Below are positions 1 through 10,901 of a stretch of 32,490 nucleotides of DNA, in pieces. The notes beneath the pieces were generated by a model that was given only the letters and a program-made list of their open reading frames with translations, searched no databases and was not told the origin of the DNA. Positions within the stretch are counted from its first letter, which is position 1; each line of letters starts with the position of its first letter. The position numbers and the translations under genes are program-made. Origin of the DNA: Hydrogenobacter sp. (GTDB taxonomy: Bacteria > Aquificota > Aquificia > Aquificales > Aquificaceae); assembly GCA_028276405.1 (NCBI GenBank), contig JAPYWJ010000015.1, positions 1 through 32,490 on the forward strand, in the 5' to 3' direction.

Positions 1-2286
<2,286 letters not shown>

Positions 2287-2329
2287 TTTTTTAGTATAAT
2301 ATACTTTTTAAAAAGAAAGGAGTTGAGAG

Positions 2330-2764
2330 ATGAAGACATACAGAGTTAGACCCCAAGATGTGGAAAGAGTATGGTGGGTTGTAGATGCGGAAGGTAAGAC
2401 CTTAGGAAGGCTTGCATCTGAGTTAGCAAAAGTTTTGAGAGGAAAACATAAGCCTTACTATCAACCCGATGTGGATTGCGGAGATTTTGTAATAGTGTTA
2501 AACGCAGGAAAGATAAAGGTGACAGGGAAAAAATTAGAGCAAAAAACTTACAGCTTTCACACCAACTATCCCGGAGGCTTAAAAGTATATTCTTTAAGGT
2601 GGATGCTTGAAAACAAGCCAGAAGAAGTTATAAGGCTTGCGGTTAAAAGGATGCTTCCCAAAAACAGGTTGGGACACAGGATGCTAAAAAGACTAAAAGT
2701 GTATAGTGGTAGTGAGCATCCACACACCGCACAGAAACCACAACCTTTGGAGGTTAAGGGATGA
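2330..2764 (+). CDS. rplM: 50S ribosomal protein L13
   Basis: A 144-residue large-subunit protein with the usual L13 blocks: [20 protein letters not shown] near residues 15-34, the central GDFVIVLNA, and the [13 protein letters not shown]...HPHTAQKP tail. Length is standard. A GAAAGGAG ribosome binding site precedes the ATG. The 43-nt gap after rph is AT-rich and holds TATAAT at 2295-2300, which could be a promoter -10 box, but I see no good -35, so this is weak. The gene overlaps rpsI by 4 bases (ATGA), giving the conserved rplM-rpsI pair. Confidence 0.98.
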   Translation: MKTYRVRPQDVERVWWVVDAEGKTLGRLASELAKVLRGKHKPYYQPDVDCGDFVIVLNAGKIKVTGKKLEQKTYSFHTNYPGGLKVYSLRWMLENKPEEVIRLAVKRMLPKNRLGHRMLKRLKVYSGSEHPHTAQKPQPLEVKG

Positions 2765-3201
2765 TCACAAAACTAAAAGATTTTCGTATAGGCTTTGACA
2801 ACGCATACTACGGCACGGGTAGAAGAAAAGAAAGCATAGCGAGGGTTTGGCTTCTTAAAGACACCGATAAGATGATAGTCAAGGCAAAGGACAGTGGAAA
2901 AGAGTTTCTCATGAAGGACTATTTGCAGAGGGAAAGTTTATTCAACAAAGTACTTTATCCCCTCAAGCTTGCAGGTCTTAACGGTAAGTTCGGAATATAC
3001 GCAACCGTAGAAGGCGGAGGCATCTCTGGACAAGCAGAAGCCATTATGTACGGTATAGCAAAAGCCCTGCTTAAATACAATCCAGACCTTAGGCAAACCC
3101 TCAAAAAGGCTGGACTTCTCAAAAGGGACGCAAGAGAGAAAGAAAGAAAGAAGTACGGACTTATGAAAGCCAGAAAAGGCTACAGATGGAGCAAGCGTTA
3201 A
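2761..3201 (+). CDS. rpsI: 30S ribosomal protein S9
   Basis: A 146-residue small-subunit protein. The [16 protein letters not shown] segment (17-32) and the basic C-terminal tail ending in Ser-Lys-Arg, which reaches the P-site tRNA in the ribosome, identify S9. Compared with typical S9 of about 130 residues it carries a short N-terminal extension of roughly 15 residues. The ATG overlaps the rplM stop as ATGA, so translation is probably coupled. Its 3' end overlaps the argC start by 16 bases. Confidence 0.97.
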   Translation: MITKLKDFRIGFDNAYYGTGRRKESIARVWLLKDTDKMIVKAKDSGKEFLMKDYLQRESLFNKVLYPLKLAGLNGKFGIYATVEGGGISGQAEAIMYGIAKALLKYNPDLRQTLKKAGLLKRDAREKERKKYGLMKARKGYRWSKR

Positions 3202-4208
3202 GAGTATGTGTTTATGGTGCTACGGGATACACAGGTATAGAACTCCTCAGATACCTATTCCAACACCCTTATGTAAAGGTGGTTTCTGTAACTTCAAGAA
3301 CTTATGCAGGAAAACATCTCTCTGATGTACTACCTTCTTTTTTTCATACTTACCTTTCAAAAATTCCTATCACCGAAGAACCTCAAGAGGACTTTGATGT
3401 GGCCTTTCTGTGTCTTCCTCACGAAGTATCCCTCAACCTGGTGCCTGAGCTAATAAAAAAGGGTAAAAAAGTTATAGATCTTTCTGGGGCTTACAGGATC
3501 AGTAAAAAAGAGCTTTATCCAGAGTTTTACGGATTTGAACACACACACGAAAACATCCTAAAGCTTGCGGTTTACGGCCTTCCAGAGATTTTCAGAGAAA
3601 GTGTAAAAGATACAACGCTTGTAGCTAATCCTGGATGCTACCCTACCGCTACACTTTTAGGACTTTACCCATTTCTTAAAGAAGGGATAAACTTAGACAG
3701 AGTTATAGTGGATGCCATCTCTGGTGTGTCTGGAGCAGGTAGAAAGACAGCACAACGCTTTCACTATCCTGAAATGGAGCAAAACATCATGGCATACTCT
3801 GTGGAGAAACACAGACATGTACCTGAAATGGAAGATGTTATAACAAAAATATCGGGAAAAAGTGTAAAGATAAGGTTTACTCCCAAAGTGGTACCTGCGT
3901 CAAGAGGCATGTTATGTAGCCTTTATGTACAGACATCAGAAAAACGCTTGAGAGATTTATTTGAGGAAACTTATCTTGGTGAGAAGTTTGTAAAAATTAT
4001 TCATGAACCTCCAGCAACCAAACATGTAATAGGGACAAACCTATGCCTTATCTATCCATACTACGAAGAAAGAACTCAGACGGCTGTTATCATAAGTGTT
4101 ATTGACAACCTTGGTAAGGGTGCATCATCACAGGCTATTCAAAACATGAACATTATGCTTGGAATGGACGAAGCTATAAGCATAGAAGGACCAGCACTCT
4201 TTCCTTAA
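3186..4208 (+). CDS. argC: N-acetyl-gamma-glutamyl-phosphate reductase
   Basis: A 340-residue NADPH-dependent reductase that converts N-acetylglutamyl-5-phosphate to the semialdehyde, the third step of arginine synthesis. The Rossmann motif GATGYTGIELLR (11-22), the catalytic-Cys motif VANPGCYPTA with Cys151, and the HRHVPE block (209-214) are all present. Length is that of the type 1 ArgC family. The ATG at 3186 lies inside the last codons of rpsI in another frame; no other in-frame start keeps the nucleotide-binding motif. The 3' end overlaps the convergent GTPase gene by 4 bases. Confidence 0.96.
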   Translation: MEQALRVCVYGATGYTGIELLRYLFQHPYVKVVSVTSRTYAGKHLSDVLPSFFHTYLSKIPITEEPQEDFDVAFLCLPHEVSLNLVPELIKKGKKVIDLSGAYRISKKELYPEFYGFEHTHENILKLAVYGLPEIFRESVKDTTLVANPGCYPTATLLGLYPFLKEGINLDRVIVDAISGVSGAGRKTAQRFHYPEMEQNIMAYSVEKHRHVPEMEDVITKISGKSVKIRFTPKVVPASRGMLCSLYVQTSEKRLRDLFEETYLGEKFVKIIHEPPATKHVIGTNLCLIYPYYEERTQTAVIISVIDNLGKGASSQAIQNMNIMLGMDEAISIEGPALFP

Positions 4209-4753
4209 TGTAAAAGTTCTTCCCTTATTATGTTCAAAAGGGTGAGTAGAGTGTTTTTAACGCTTTCTTTATCAATTGCGGAAACCCCAAGCACAGGAAT
4301 ACCCTCCTCCTCATCTATATCAAGGGCAGTCCTTACATCCTCTGGGGACCACGCGTTGGGAAGGTCTTGTTTGTTTGCACCTACCACCATAGGTACTGGA
4401 AACCTTGATTGGAAGAAGTTTATGATTCTCCTCGCTTCATGGAAAGTAGATGGGTCTGTACTGTCAACGAGAATAATAATTCCAAGAGCACCTTCACCCA
4501 GTATTTCCCACATAAAGTCAAACCTTGACTGCCCGGGTGTACCAAAAAGGTAAAGCTCGTGCTCGTCATCTATCCTAATCTTCCCAAAATCCATAGCTAC
4601 GGTGGTGTAGTCTTTTACATTCTTCTCCGCTATCGCTTGTGTCTTTCTCTCTGTCTTTACAGTCTTTATCTCGCTGACAGTGTTTATGAACTGTGTTTTC
4701 CCTGCTGCAAAAGGCCCAGCCACAACTATCTTTATCTTCCTTATGGGCTTCAT
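4205..4753 (-). CDS. small MglA-like GTPase
   Basis: A 182-residue Ras-like GTPase of the bacterial MglA/COG2229 type. G1 is GPFAAGKT (13-20), the switch I threonines lie near 50-51, G3 is FGTPGQ (70-75) with Thr in place of the usual Asp region, and G4 is NKQD (127-130). The TPGQ switch II lacks a classical catalytic Gln arrangement, so GTP hydrolysis probably depends on a partner; in this family the partners are Roadblock/LC7 proteins, and one is encoded two genes upstream. It starts at TAATG overlapping the DUF4388 stop by one base, so it is the last gene of a three-gene minus-strand run. The process it controls (polarity, motility, adhesion) is not visible from sequence. Confidence 0.88.
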   Translation of the reverse strand: MKPIRKIKIVVAGPFAAGKTQFINTVSEIKTVKTERKTQAIAEKNVKDYTTVAMDFGKIRIDDEHELYLFGTPGQSRFDFMWEILGEGALGIIILVDSTDPSTFHEARRIINFFQSRFPVPMVVGANKQDLPNAWSPEDVRTALDIDEEEGIPVLGVSAIDKESVKNTLLTLLNIIREELLH

Positions 4754-5445
4754 TACAGCTCCTTTATCCTCTCTATGATCTTTGCAAGTAGTTCAAGGGT
4801 TATGGAAGGCTTGTGTCTTTTTTCTCTCTTTTTTCTTTTTATAGCGCTCAGTGCCAAAAGTCCATAGAGGGTTCTGTCCACGGTTAAGTTGTCCAATCCT
4901 GATGTGCGTCTTATGTCCATAACGCTCTTCTCTCCGTCAACAAGCATAAGTACCTTTTCCTCATCCCTCGTTAGCTCAGCCTTGCGTATCTTTTCCATAT
5001 AGTCCTGAGATTTCTCAAAGGTCAAAAGCTCGTCTGATATTTTTCTTTCTACCTCTTCGGGTGTAAGCGTTCTTGATGCTATCATTATGAGTTTTTCTAT
5101 GGGATAATCAACGGGTATGTCCGAATTGTACCTTATAAATCCCGGTGTAAAGGAAAAAACACCTTCTTTACTACCGAGTTTGGTAATCAGAAAACGCTCT
5201 ATAGTTTTTGGTAGATTCTTTTTAGATATGCGCAACTTTTCTATAAGGTTGTCAAAATCCCTTTCCGCATAAACCCTAAAGACCCTATCAACAGGTCTTG
5301 CAAAGACTATCTCCCCTTCCTTGACATAGTAAGCCACAGTCATATCCTGCCACTCCACTAATAGGATACCGCTTCTTTTGTCTCTTGCAAGTATCTGGAA
5401 TATGTCTACAAAACTAAAAGTGCTTAAATCCCCTGTTAGTGCCAT
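4753..5445 (-). CDS. DUF4388 (PATAN) domain protein
   Basis: A 230-residue cytoplasmic protein. The N-terminal 100 residues (MALTGDLSTFSFVDIFQIL, then a GILLVEW strand, then YYVKEGEIVFARP) match the DUF4388/PATAN domain, found in bacterial signalling proteins, often with receiver domains or with GTPase/Roadblock partners. The C-terminal half is helical, with ERKISDELLTFEKSQDYMEK and a segment MLVDGEKSVMDIRRTSGL that resembles a winged-helix or tetrahelical wing element; the last 30 residues are strongly basic (KRKKREKRHKPS). There is no DNA-binding or catalytic motif I can name. It sits 10 nt after the Roadblock gene and overlaps the GTPase gene, so a signalling complex of the three is likely. 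Confidence 0.8.
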   Translation of the reverse strand: MALTGDLSTFSFVDIFQILARDKRSGILLVEWQDMTVAYYVKEGEIVFARPVDRVFRVYAERDFDNLIEKLRISKKNLPKTIERFLITKLGSKEGVFSFTPGFIRYNSDIPVDYPIEKLIMIASRTLTPEEVERKISDELLTFEKSQDYMEKIRKAELTRDEEKVLMLVDGEKSVMDIRRTSGLDNLTVDRTLYGLLALSAIKRKKREKRHKPSITLELLAKIIERIKEL

Positions 5446-5455
5446 AGTTCCCCTT

Positions 5456-5809
5456 TTATATGAGTGCCTTCAGTCTTTCTTGAGCCTTTTTTATCTCCAT
5501 TAACAAAAGTCCAAGTTTAGCGTTGTTGTCTGCGAGAACTACCATAACCGCATCATGACCTACACCCGTGAGTATAACATATCCACTTTCCCCCTTTATG
5601 GTTATCTGCTCAAGCCCTCCCTTTGCAAGCTCTTCTGATACCCTCTCGCCAAGAGACAGAATAGCTGCGCTCATAGCCGCTATCCTATCTTCTTCAAGAC
5701 CCGGCTTTAACACAGAAGATATGGGAAGACCATCTGCGGATACAAGCGAGGCACCTTCCAAACCAGTGTTTTTTATAAGTTCCTGAAGCACCTGCATGTA
5801 CTTATCCAT
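5456..5809 (-). CDS. Roadblock/LC7 domain protein (MglB-like)
   Basis: A 117-residue single-domain protein. LEGASLVSADGLPISS (about 18-33), the long central helix and the GYVILTGVGHDAVMVVLAD strands followed by a C-terminal helix form the Roadblock/LC7 fold. Such proteins dimerise and act as GTPase-activating or docking partners of MglA-type GTPases; the myxobacterial MglB-MglA pair is the known example. An AGGAGG lies just upstream of the ATG. It is the first of three tightly linked minus-strand genes. That it is the GAP for the GTPase at 4205-4753 is inferred from linkage. Confidence 0.88.
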   Translation of the reverse strand: MDKYMQVLQELIKNTGLEGASLVSADGLPISSVLKPGLEEDRIAAMSAAILSLGERVSEELAKGGLEQITIKGESGYVILTGVGHDAVMVVLADNNAKLGLLLMEIKKAQERLKALI

Positions 5810-5838
5810 ATTTCCCTCCTGTCTTTATAAGTATATCA

Positions 5839-6700
5839 CTAAAATAATAGATCAAATATAAAACCAAGTAAACTGGAAAAGATGAACCACGACAGAACAT
5901 ACACAAAAATTACTCTTATTGGCAAGAAACTTTTAACCGCAAAGATGGTAGGCAGACATATTCCACTGCTTGCAAGCATAAAGGTCAAAGTGTTGCCATG
6001 AGTAAAACCTATATGTGTGAGGGCTTTTGCTATGGGAACATCTTCGCCGGAGCAGACATAGACGGGTATGGATATAAGAGATATGAGTGGGTAAGATAAG
6101 GGACTGCCTGATAAATACCCTACCACCCAAACTGGGAAAAAGGTAGCTATTAAAGAAGCCACAAAAATACCTATTAATATGTATCTTCCTGTAGATAAAA
6201 GGTTATACTTAAAGGAATTTAAAAAGAACTGTAAGCTTTTTTGAGAAGTTTTCTGCTCAAAAGACCATCTTAAGCTTATTTTTTTCTTTTTTTTTAAAAA
6301 GTATATCCACAGTGTAGGCTACTACAAGTGCAAAAAGAAAAGCGCCTAAAACTCTAAAGATGGTCATGTAAAATCCGAGGACACCGTAAGTAAGTAAAAG
6401 GGTAATGGGTGAAACGATTGGGGCAATTATTAAAAAGGATATTACAGGAGCGTAAGTTTTAGATAGGCTGTTCATAAGCTGTGCCACTGGTATCATGGAG
6501 CAAGAACACAGAGGCATCAAAGCTCCAAAAAGACATGTAAAGAGAGGTGCAAGCTTATTCTTGCTTAAAATACTCATAAGCGCATTAAGGTTCAGGTAAG
6601 TCTGAATAAGAGAAGTTAAGAAGGATGCTAAGATAAAGTAAGGGAAGATGTCAAGGGTATACTGGTAGAAGGTATTTAGTAAACGGTAAATGTGTTCCAT
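5839..6700 (-). pseudogene. DUF318/ArsP-type permease, interrupted by a frameshift
   Basis: Two halves of one multi-spanning permease lie head to tail in different frames. The 5' half (6700 to 6257, 147 residues) has four hydrophobic segments and the hallmark PLCSCSMIPVAQL with FLIIAPIVSPITLLL. The 3' half (open from about 6295 down to 5839, GTG codon at 6162 being the first start-like codon) has VYVCSGEDVPIAKAL and GNTLTFMLASSGICLPTI, the matching second repeat of the family. The frames would join by losing one base or gaining two in the A9-G-A7 run at 6279-6295, giving a protein near 285-290 residues, about the family length. Relatives move organoarsenicals or have unknown substrates. It may be a true pseudogene, a sequencing error, or expressed by transcript slippage. 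Confidence 0.8.
6279..6295 (-). other. A9-G-A7 tract at permease frame break
   Basis: On the minus strand nine A, one G and seven A run across the point where the two permease halves change frame. The frame needed downstream is one base later, so a one-base deletion or a two-base gain restores the gene. Runs of nine A are known sites of RNA polymerase slippage in bacteria. A ribosomal -1 shift would give the wrong frame here. Confidence 0.6.
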
Positions 6701-6708
6701 AGGAGTAT

Positions 6709-6752
6709 ATAATAAATCATTAACTTGACACTATCTTATAAAAGCTTATAGT
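6709..6752. promoter_or_regulatory. divergent promoter region
   Basis: On plus, TTGACA (6725-6730) and TATAGT (6747-6752) are 16 nt apart, and the ATG at 6762 follows 9 nt after the -10, with no Shine-Dalgarno between. This predicts an almost leaderless transcript for the sulfite-oxidase-like gene. On minus, TATTAT (6714 to 6709) lies 8 nt before the permease ATG at 6700, again without a ribosome binding site, but I see no -35 for it. Confidence 0.55.
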
Positions 6753-6761
6753 TGTAAGACT

Positions 6762-7352
6762 ATGAAAAGGATAGTAAGCTCAATAAATTTGCGTCAAGAT
6801 AGACTTCCACCGGGACAAAGGTGGATAAGCTCTCCGGTGGTTTACGATATAGTAGAGCAAATTCCCGATTGGGATATGAACTCTTACAGATTCAAGGTTT
6901 GGGGGCTGGTGGAAAATCCTATTGAAATGACTTATGAGGAACTTTTAGGCTTGCCTTCTGTAGAACTCATTGCGGACTTTCATTGTGTGACCCGCTGGAG
7001 CGTCAAAGATATACTGTGGGAAGGTGTACCTACAGCATACATCCTTAATATAGTAAAACCAAAGGGAAAAGCCCATTTTGTGATGGTCCACTGTCTTGAA
7101 GGATACACTACTAACATGCCTATTGAGTATTTGCTTGAAGAAGACAGTATATTAGCTTACAAGATGAACGGGCAGACCATACCCAAAAGGCATGGATATC
7201 CTTTGAGGTTGGTAGTACCAAAGCTTTACGCGTGGAAAAGTGCCAAGTATGTTTGGGGTATAGAGCTCATAGAAAGGGATACGCCCGGCTTTTGGGAACA
7301 GAGAGGCTACAACATGCGCGGAGACCCATGGAAAGAGGAGCGTTATTGGTAA
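6762..7352 (+). CDS. sulfite-oxidase-like molybdopterin protein
   Basis: A 196-residue cytoplasmic protein of the small sulfite oxidase-like oxidoreductase group (COG2041). The block ADFHCVTRWSVKDILWEGV (71-89) contains Cys75 in the position that ligates molybdenum in sulfite oxidases and MsrP/YedY, followed by the conserved GYTTNMP and HGYPLRLVVP elements. There is no Tat signal, membrane segment or haem domain, so it differs from periplasmic MsrP and from true sulfite oxidase, and the redox partner and substrate are unknown. It starts directly behind a promoter without a Shine-Dalgarno. The 3' end overlaps the next gene by 7 bases. Confidence 0.88.
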   Translation: MKRIVSSINLRQDRLPPGQRWISSPVVYDIVEQIPDWDMNSYRFKVWGLVENPIEMTYEELLGLPSVELIADFHCVTRWSVKDILWEGVPTAYILNIVKPKGKAHFVMVHCLEGYTTNMPIEYLLEEDSILAYKMNGQTIPKRHGYPLRLVVPKLYAWKSAKYVWGIELIERDTPGFWEQRGYNMRGDPWKEERYW

Positions 7353-8074
7353 GACTCAACAGATTCATATCCATGTGTGGTATTACCTCAAGGAGAAAGG
7401 CAGAAGAGCTTATCAAAGCCGGTAGGGTGAAAGTAAACGGGCTTACCGTAAAGGAAATGGGCTACAGAGTAGACCCTCTAAAAGATGTGGTAGAAGTTGA
7501 TGGAATGCTTCTCAAACCACCCAAATACAGGTATGTGATCCTTAACAAACCTTGCTGTTATCTAACATCTTTGACCGAGGGTAAGGATGGTAAGAAAAGC
7601 ATAAAGGAGCTTATAAAGGACATTCCCGAAAGGCTATACCCTGCAGGTAGGCTTGACTACAATGCAGAGGGGCTTTTGATACTCACCAACGATGGACAGC
7701 TGGCAAATAGGATCATGCACCCCAAGTATAAACTTCCCAAAAAGTACATACTTTTAGTGGAAGGCAAAGTAGACACTGAAACGCTAAAAAAAATGAAAAA
7801 GGGTGCCCAACTTGAGGATGGCTTTGCAAAACCTGACAGTGTAAAGCTTATAAAGATAGAAAAGAATCAAACAACCTTAGAAGTAGTATTTCACGAGGGT
7901 AGGAAGCACATAGTAAAAAGGTTCATGGCGCACTTTGGACACAAAGTAAAAAAACTAAAAAGGATCGCTATAGGACCCATACAGCTTGGTAAACTTCCAC
8001 CCGGAAAGTGGAGAGACATGACCCAGCAAGAATTAAAAGCTTTAAAAAAAGCTCTAAACTTGACAGTATGTTAA
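7346..8074 (+). CDS. RsuA/RluB-family rRNA pseudouridine synthase
   Basis: A 242-residue protein with an N-terminal S4 RNA-binding domain (about 1-50, VRLNRFISMCGITSRRKAEE) and a pseudouridine synthase domain with the motif GRLDYNAEGLLILTNDG, catalytic Asp104, and the C-terminal EGRKHIVKRF and LKRIAIGPIQLGKL blocks. It isomerises a uridine in rRNA; RluB is the nearest guess by length and layout but RsuA or RluE cannot be excluded. I place the start at TTG 7346, which has GAGGAG (7335-7340) 5 nt upstream and puts the S4 domain at the N-terminus; a longer reading from 7232 or 7328 only adds unrelated residues overlapping the upstream gene. Confidence 0.9.
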   Translation: MVRLNRFISMCGITSRRKAEELIKAGRVKVNGLTVKEMGYRVDPLKDVVEVDGMLLKPPKYRYVILNKPCCYLTSLTEGKDGKKSIKELIKDIPERLYPAGRLDYNAEGLLILTNDGQLANRIMHPKYKLPKKYILLVEGKVDTETLKKMKKGAQLEDGFAKPDSVKLIKIEKNQTTLEVVFHEGRKHIVKRFMAHFGHKVKKLKRIAIGPIQLGKLPPGKWRDMTQQELKALKKALNLTVC

Positions 8075-8132
8075 AAGTTGTTAAATTCTATAACCATAAT
8101 GGGGCGGAAGATTAAAACAAAAAAAGTGTTCA

Positions 8133-8175
8133 CCCCCCCCCGATTGTAAGGGGCTTGACAGGCAAGGATTTTCCT
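8133..8175 (+). other. C9 tract and small hairpins before the EAL gene
   Basis: Upstream of the GGDEF/EAL gene lie nine consecutive C (8133-8141), then three short potential hairpins in a row: CCCC/GGGG (8138-8141 with 8150-8153), CTTG/CAAG (8154-8157 with 8163-8166) and AGGA/TCCT (8165-8168 with 8172-8175). The rest of the 117-nt gap holds no gene. This could be a regulatory leader or a degenerate repeat element; I do not recognise a known riboswitch in it. Confidence 0.35.
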
Positions 8176-8191
8176 GATGGGAGGGTAATCT

Positions 8192-10801
8192 ATGAAACTT
8201 CTTGATTTTTTTAGAAAATCCTCTGAACTGTATTCTTTGGAAGGGGAAGAGTTTGTAAAGGGACTTCTCAAACTGTGCGCTCAGTTTTTATCTGCCCAAA
8301 GAGTAAGCCTTTGGACTGTAAAAGAAGACATACTCTTTTGTGAATATATGTACCTTCAAAACGAAGATGGTTTTATAGGTGGACTTCTGGTAAGGAAAGA
8401 GAGTTGTGCTGGGTTTATGGATTACTTGCAAAAACAAATAGTGATAAGTGCAGAAAAACCCTTTGGCACAGAGATAAGCGCTTGCATGGGAGAGTATCTA
8501 GTCTTTAGAGATACCAAGTCCCTTTTGATGGCATCCCTAACAGACAGAGGAAAGCTTACTGACCTTATCATGTGTGAATATGACACAAAAAGAGCTCACA
8601 GCGAAGAAGACATCTGCATACTCCTTTTGTCAACGGTCTACCTAAGGGAACACCACGAAAGACAAAGGGCATTATTTACTGCAAACATGTACAATGTACT
8701 GTCTGCGGTAAATAATATCGTGCTAAATGTAAACAGTAAGGAAGAGATTTTCCAACAGCTCTGCCAGATAATGGTTCAAGTTGCAGGACTTAGGATGGTG
8801 TGGATAGGATTTCTTGATGATGAGGGAAACTTGAAACCTCACTACGCTTGCGGGTCCGTGGAGGGTTATTTAGATGAGGTAAAGATCAATATACACGACG
8901 AAAGGCTAAGCAAAGGGCTTTCTGCAAGAGCCATTTTAGAACAAAAGGTTCAAGTAAACAACGACACAGAAACTAATCCAGCTATACTCCCGTGGCGTGT
9001 GCAAATGCTAAAAAGAAAGTACCTTTCAAGCTGTGCTTATCCCATAATGTTGAAGGGTAAAGTCATAGGAACCATAAATCTCTACTCAGACAAAAAGGAC
9101 TTTTTCTCCCAGGAAGTTATCCGATTAGTGGAAGAAGTAGGAGAAAATGTTTCCTTTGCCTTAGAACACTTAGACACTCTGAAAAATGTACAGATACTGT
9201 ATAAGGCTGTTGAACAGTCTGAGGAGTGGACACTAATAACAGATGTTGAAGGTAAGATCCTTTACGCAAATCCAGCGGTAGAACGCATAAGCGGGTATAC
9301 CAGAGAAGAGCTTATAGGAAAAACTCCAAGAGTGTTTAAGTCAGGATTTCACGATAGGGAGTTTTATAAAAAACTTTGGGATACCATACTTTCAGGGGAG
9401 GAATTCCACGAGATTTTTATAAACAGGAGGAAAGATGGAAGTCTTTTTTATGTAGATCAGATAATAAGCCCCATAAAAGATGATAAAGGTAAGATAACAA
9501 ACTTTGTTTCTACTGCAAGGGACATAACCTTAATAAGGGAGATTGAAGAAAAAATGCACAAAATAATCAACTATGACCCGCTTACGAACCTATCTAGAAG
9601 GGATCACTTTCTGAAAGAACTGGAAAGAAACATAAAGGAAAAGAGGGACAGTACCCTAGTTATATTTCTGATGGATGTACACAACTTTTCTGCAGTAAAC
9701 GCCCTTTACGGTTATGAGTTTGGTGATAAGGTGCTCAGATCCTTTGCAGAAAGGCTTAGGACCTTACCGGGTTTTTGGGCACGGTATGGGGATGACGCCT
9801 TCATAGGGTTTAAGGAGTTAGACAGTAAAGAAGGGCTCTACAACTTATTGAAAGACATTTTCAAGGTGGGTGAGTTAAAGTTAGAAGACCTTAGCTACAG
9901 GCTTGGTCTTCATGTAGGCGTATCCATTTACCCTGATGATGCAAACAACGCTCAGGATCTTTTGCATGCTGTAGAGATAGCTCTTAGAAATGCACAAAAG
10001 AAAGCACCGGGAAGTTTTGAGCTCTATAATGAAGAAGAAAAAGAAAAACTTTTGGAAAGACTAAAACTCGCGGAAGAATTAAGGAGAGCTTTGCAGAAGG
10101 GTGAGTTTCTTGTGCACTTTCAACCCATTTACAGTTCCTTAGACCTAAAGCCTGTCATGGCAGAAGCACTTCTCAGGTGGAATTCAGAGAGGTTTGGGTT
10201 TTTGGAAGCAAGCAGTTTTATAAATATTCTTGAAGAGACGGAACTTATAGTGGATGTTGGTTACTATGTATTTGAACAGTGCGTAAGTGTGATAAAACAG
10301 TATAACTTAGAAATTCCCATATCCATAAATCTGTCGCCTGTGCAGATAAAGAGAGAAGACTTACCAGATAGGCTATTTGAGATTACCATGGGAGTACCCG
10401 CTGAGCGTATCCTTTTGGAAATAACAGAAGGCGTAATTATAGAGGATCTTCAGAAGGCATACAAGCTGTTAAAGGTACTAAAGGAACGCGGTTTCTCTAT
10501 CGTTCTTGACGATTTTGGAGTAAAGTACTCTTCTCTATCTTACCTTGCCAAACTTCCCATAGACTACATAAAGATAGACATGTCTTTTACTAGGGAGGTG
10601 GATGCTGATGAAAAGGTTCTGAATGTAGTAAAAGCTATAGTCGCCATAGCTAATACTCTTGGTCTAAAGACTGTTGTGGAAGGTATAGAAAGACCATCCC
10701 AGCTAGACATACTTAGAAAGGTAGGATGCCATTATCTACAGGGATTTTATCTTAGCAAGCCTATGGAAATTAGAGACTTCCTAAAGCTTCTACGCTCTTA
10801 A
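8192..10801 (+). CDS. GAF-GAF-PAS-GGDEF-EAL c-di-GMP phosphodiesterase
   Basis: An 869-residue soluble signalling protein without a signal peptide or membrane segment. Order: a divergent GAF-like region (about 15-150), a clear GAF domain (about 170-325), PAS with PAC (about 335-450), GGDEF (about 458-616) and EAL (about 631-865). The GGDEF signature reads RYGDDAF, so the second Gly and the Glu are lost and no RxxD inhibitory site precedes it: cyclase activity is unlikely. The EAL domain keeps EALLRW, INLSPVQ, LEITE, DDFG, IKID, VEGIE and QGFYLSKP, so c-di-GMP hydrolysis is predicted. GGGAGGG (8179-8185) is the ribosome binding site. It stands alone, with the fdh genes starting 100 nt later. 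Confidence 0.93.
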   Translation: MKLLDFFRKSSELYSLEGEEFVKGLLKLCAQFLSAQRVSLWTVKEDILFCEYMYLQNEDGFIGGLLVRKESCAGFMDYLQKQIVISAEKPFGTEISACMGEYLVFRDTKSLLMASLTDRGKLTDLIMCEYDTKRAHSEEDICILLLSTVYLREHHERQRALFTANMYNVLSAVNNIVLNVNSKEEIFQQLCQIMVQVAGLRMVWIGFLDDEGNLKPHYACGSVEGYLDEVKINIHDERLSKGLSARAILEQKVQVNNDTETNPAILPWRVQMLKRKYLSSCAYPIMLKGKVIGTINLYSDKKDFFSQEVIRLVEEVGENVSFALEHLDTLKNVQILYKAVEQSEEWTLITDVEGKILYANPAVERISGYTREELIGKTPRVFKSGFHDREFYKKLWDTILSGEEFHEIFINRRKDGSLFYVDQIISPIKDDKGKITNFVSTARDITLIREIEEKMHKIINYDPLTNLSRRDHFLKELERNIKEKRDSTLVIFLMDVHNFSAVNALYGYEFGDKVLRSFAERLRTLPGFWARYGDDAFIGFKELDSKEGLYNLLKDIFKVGELKLEDLSYRLGLHVGVSIYPDDANNAQDLLHAVEIALRNAQKKAPGSFELYNEEEKEKLLERLKLAEELRRALQKGEFLVHFQPIYSSLDLKPVMAEALLRWNSERFGFLEASSFINILEETELIVDVGYYVFEQCVSVIKQYNLEIPISINLSPVQIKREDLPDRLFEITMGVPAERILLEITEGVIIEDLQKAYKLLKVLKERGFSIVLDDFGVKYSSLSYLAKLPIDYIKIDMSFTREVDADEKVLNVVKAIVAIANTLGLKTVVEGIERPSQLDILRKVGCHYLQGFYLSKPMEIRDFLKLLRS

Positions 10802-10901
10802 GTATATCCTGATATTGATATGTTCAGCTTTTTCTTTTCGGAAATTTCAAATCAAAAGCTAAAGAAAGTCTTGTAAATTAATAGCTAAGGAGGTAAAAAA
10901 C

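Noticed and set aside
8155-8160. TTGACA as a -35 of the EAL gene
   Set aside because: No -10-like hexamer stands 15-19 nt downstream; the region there is the ribosome binding site.
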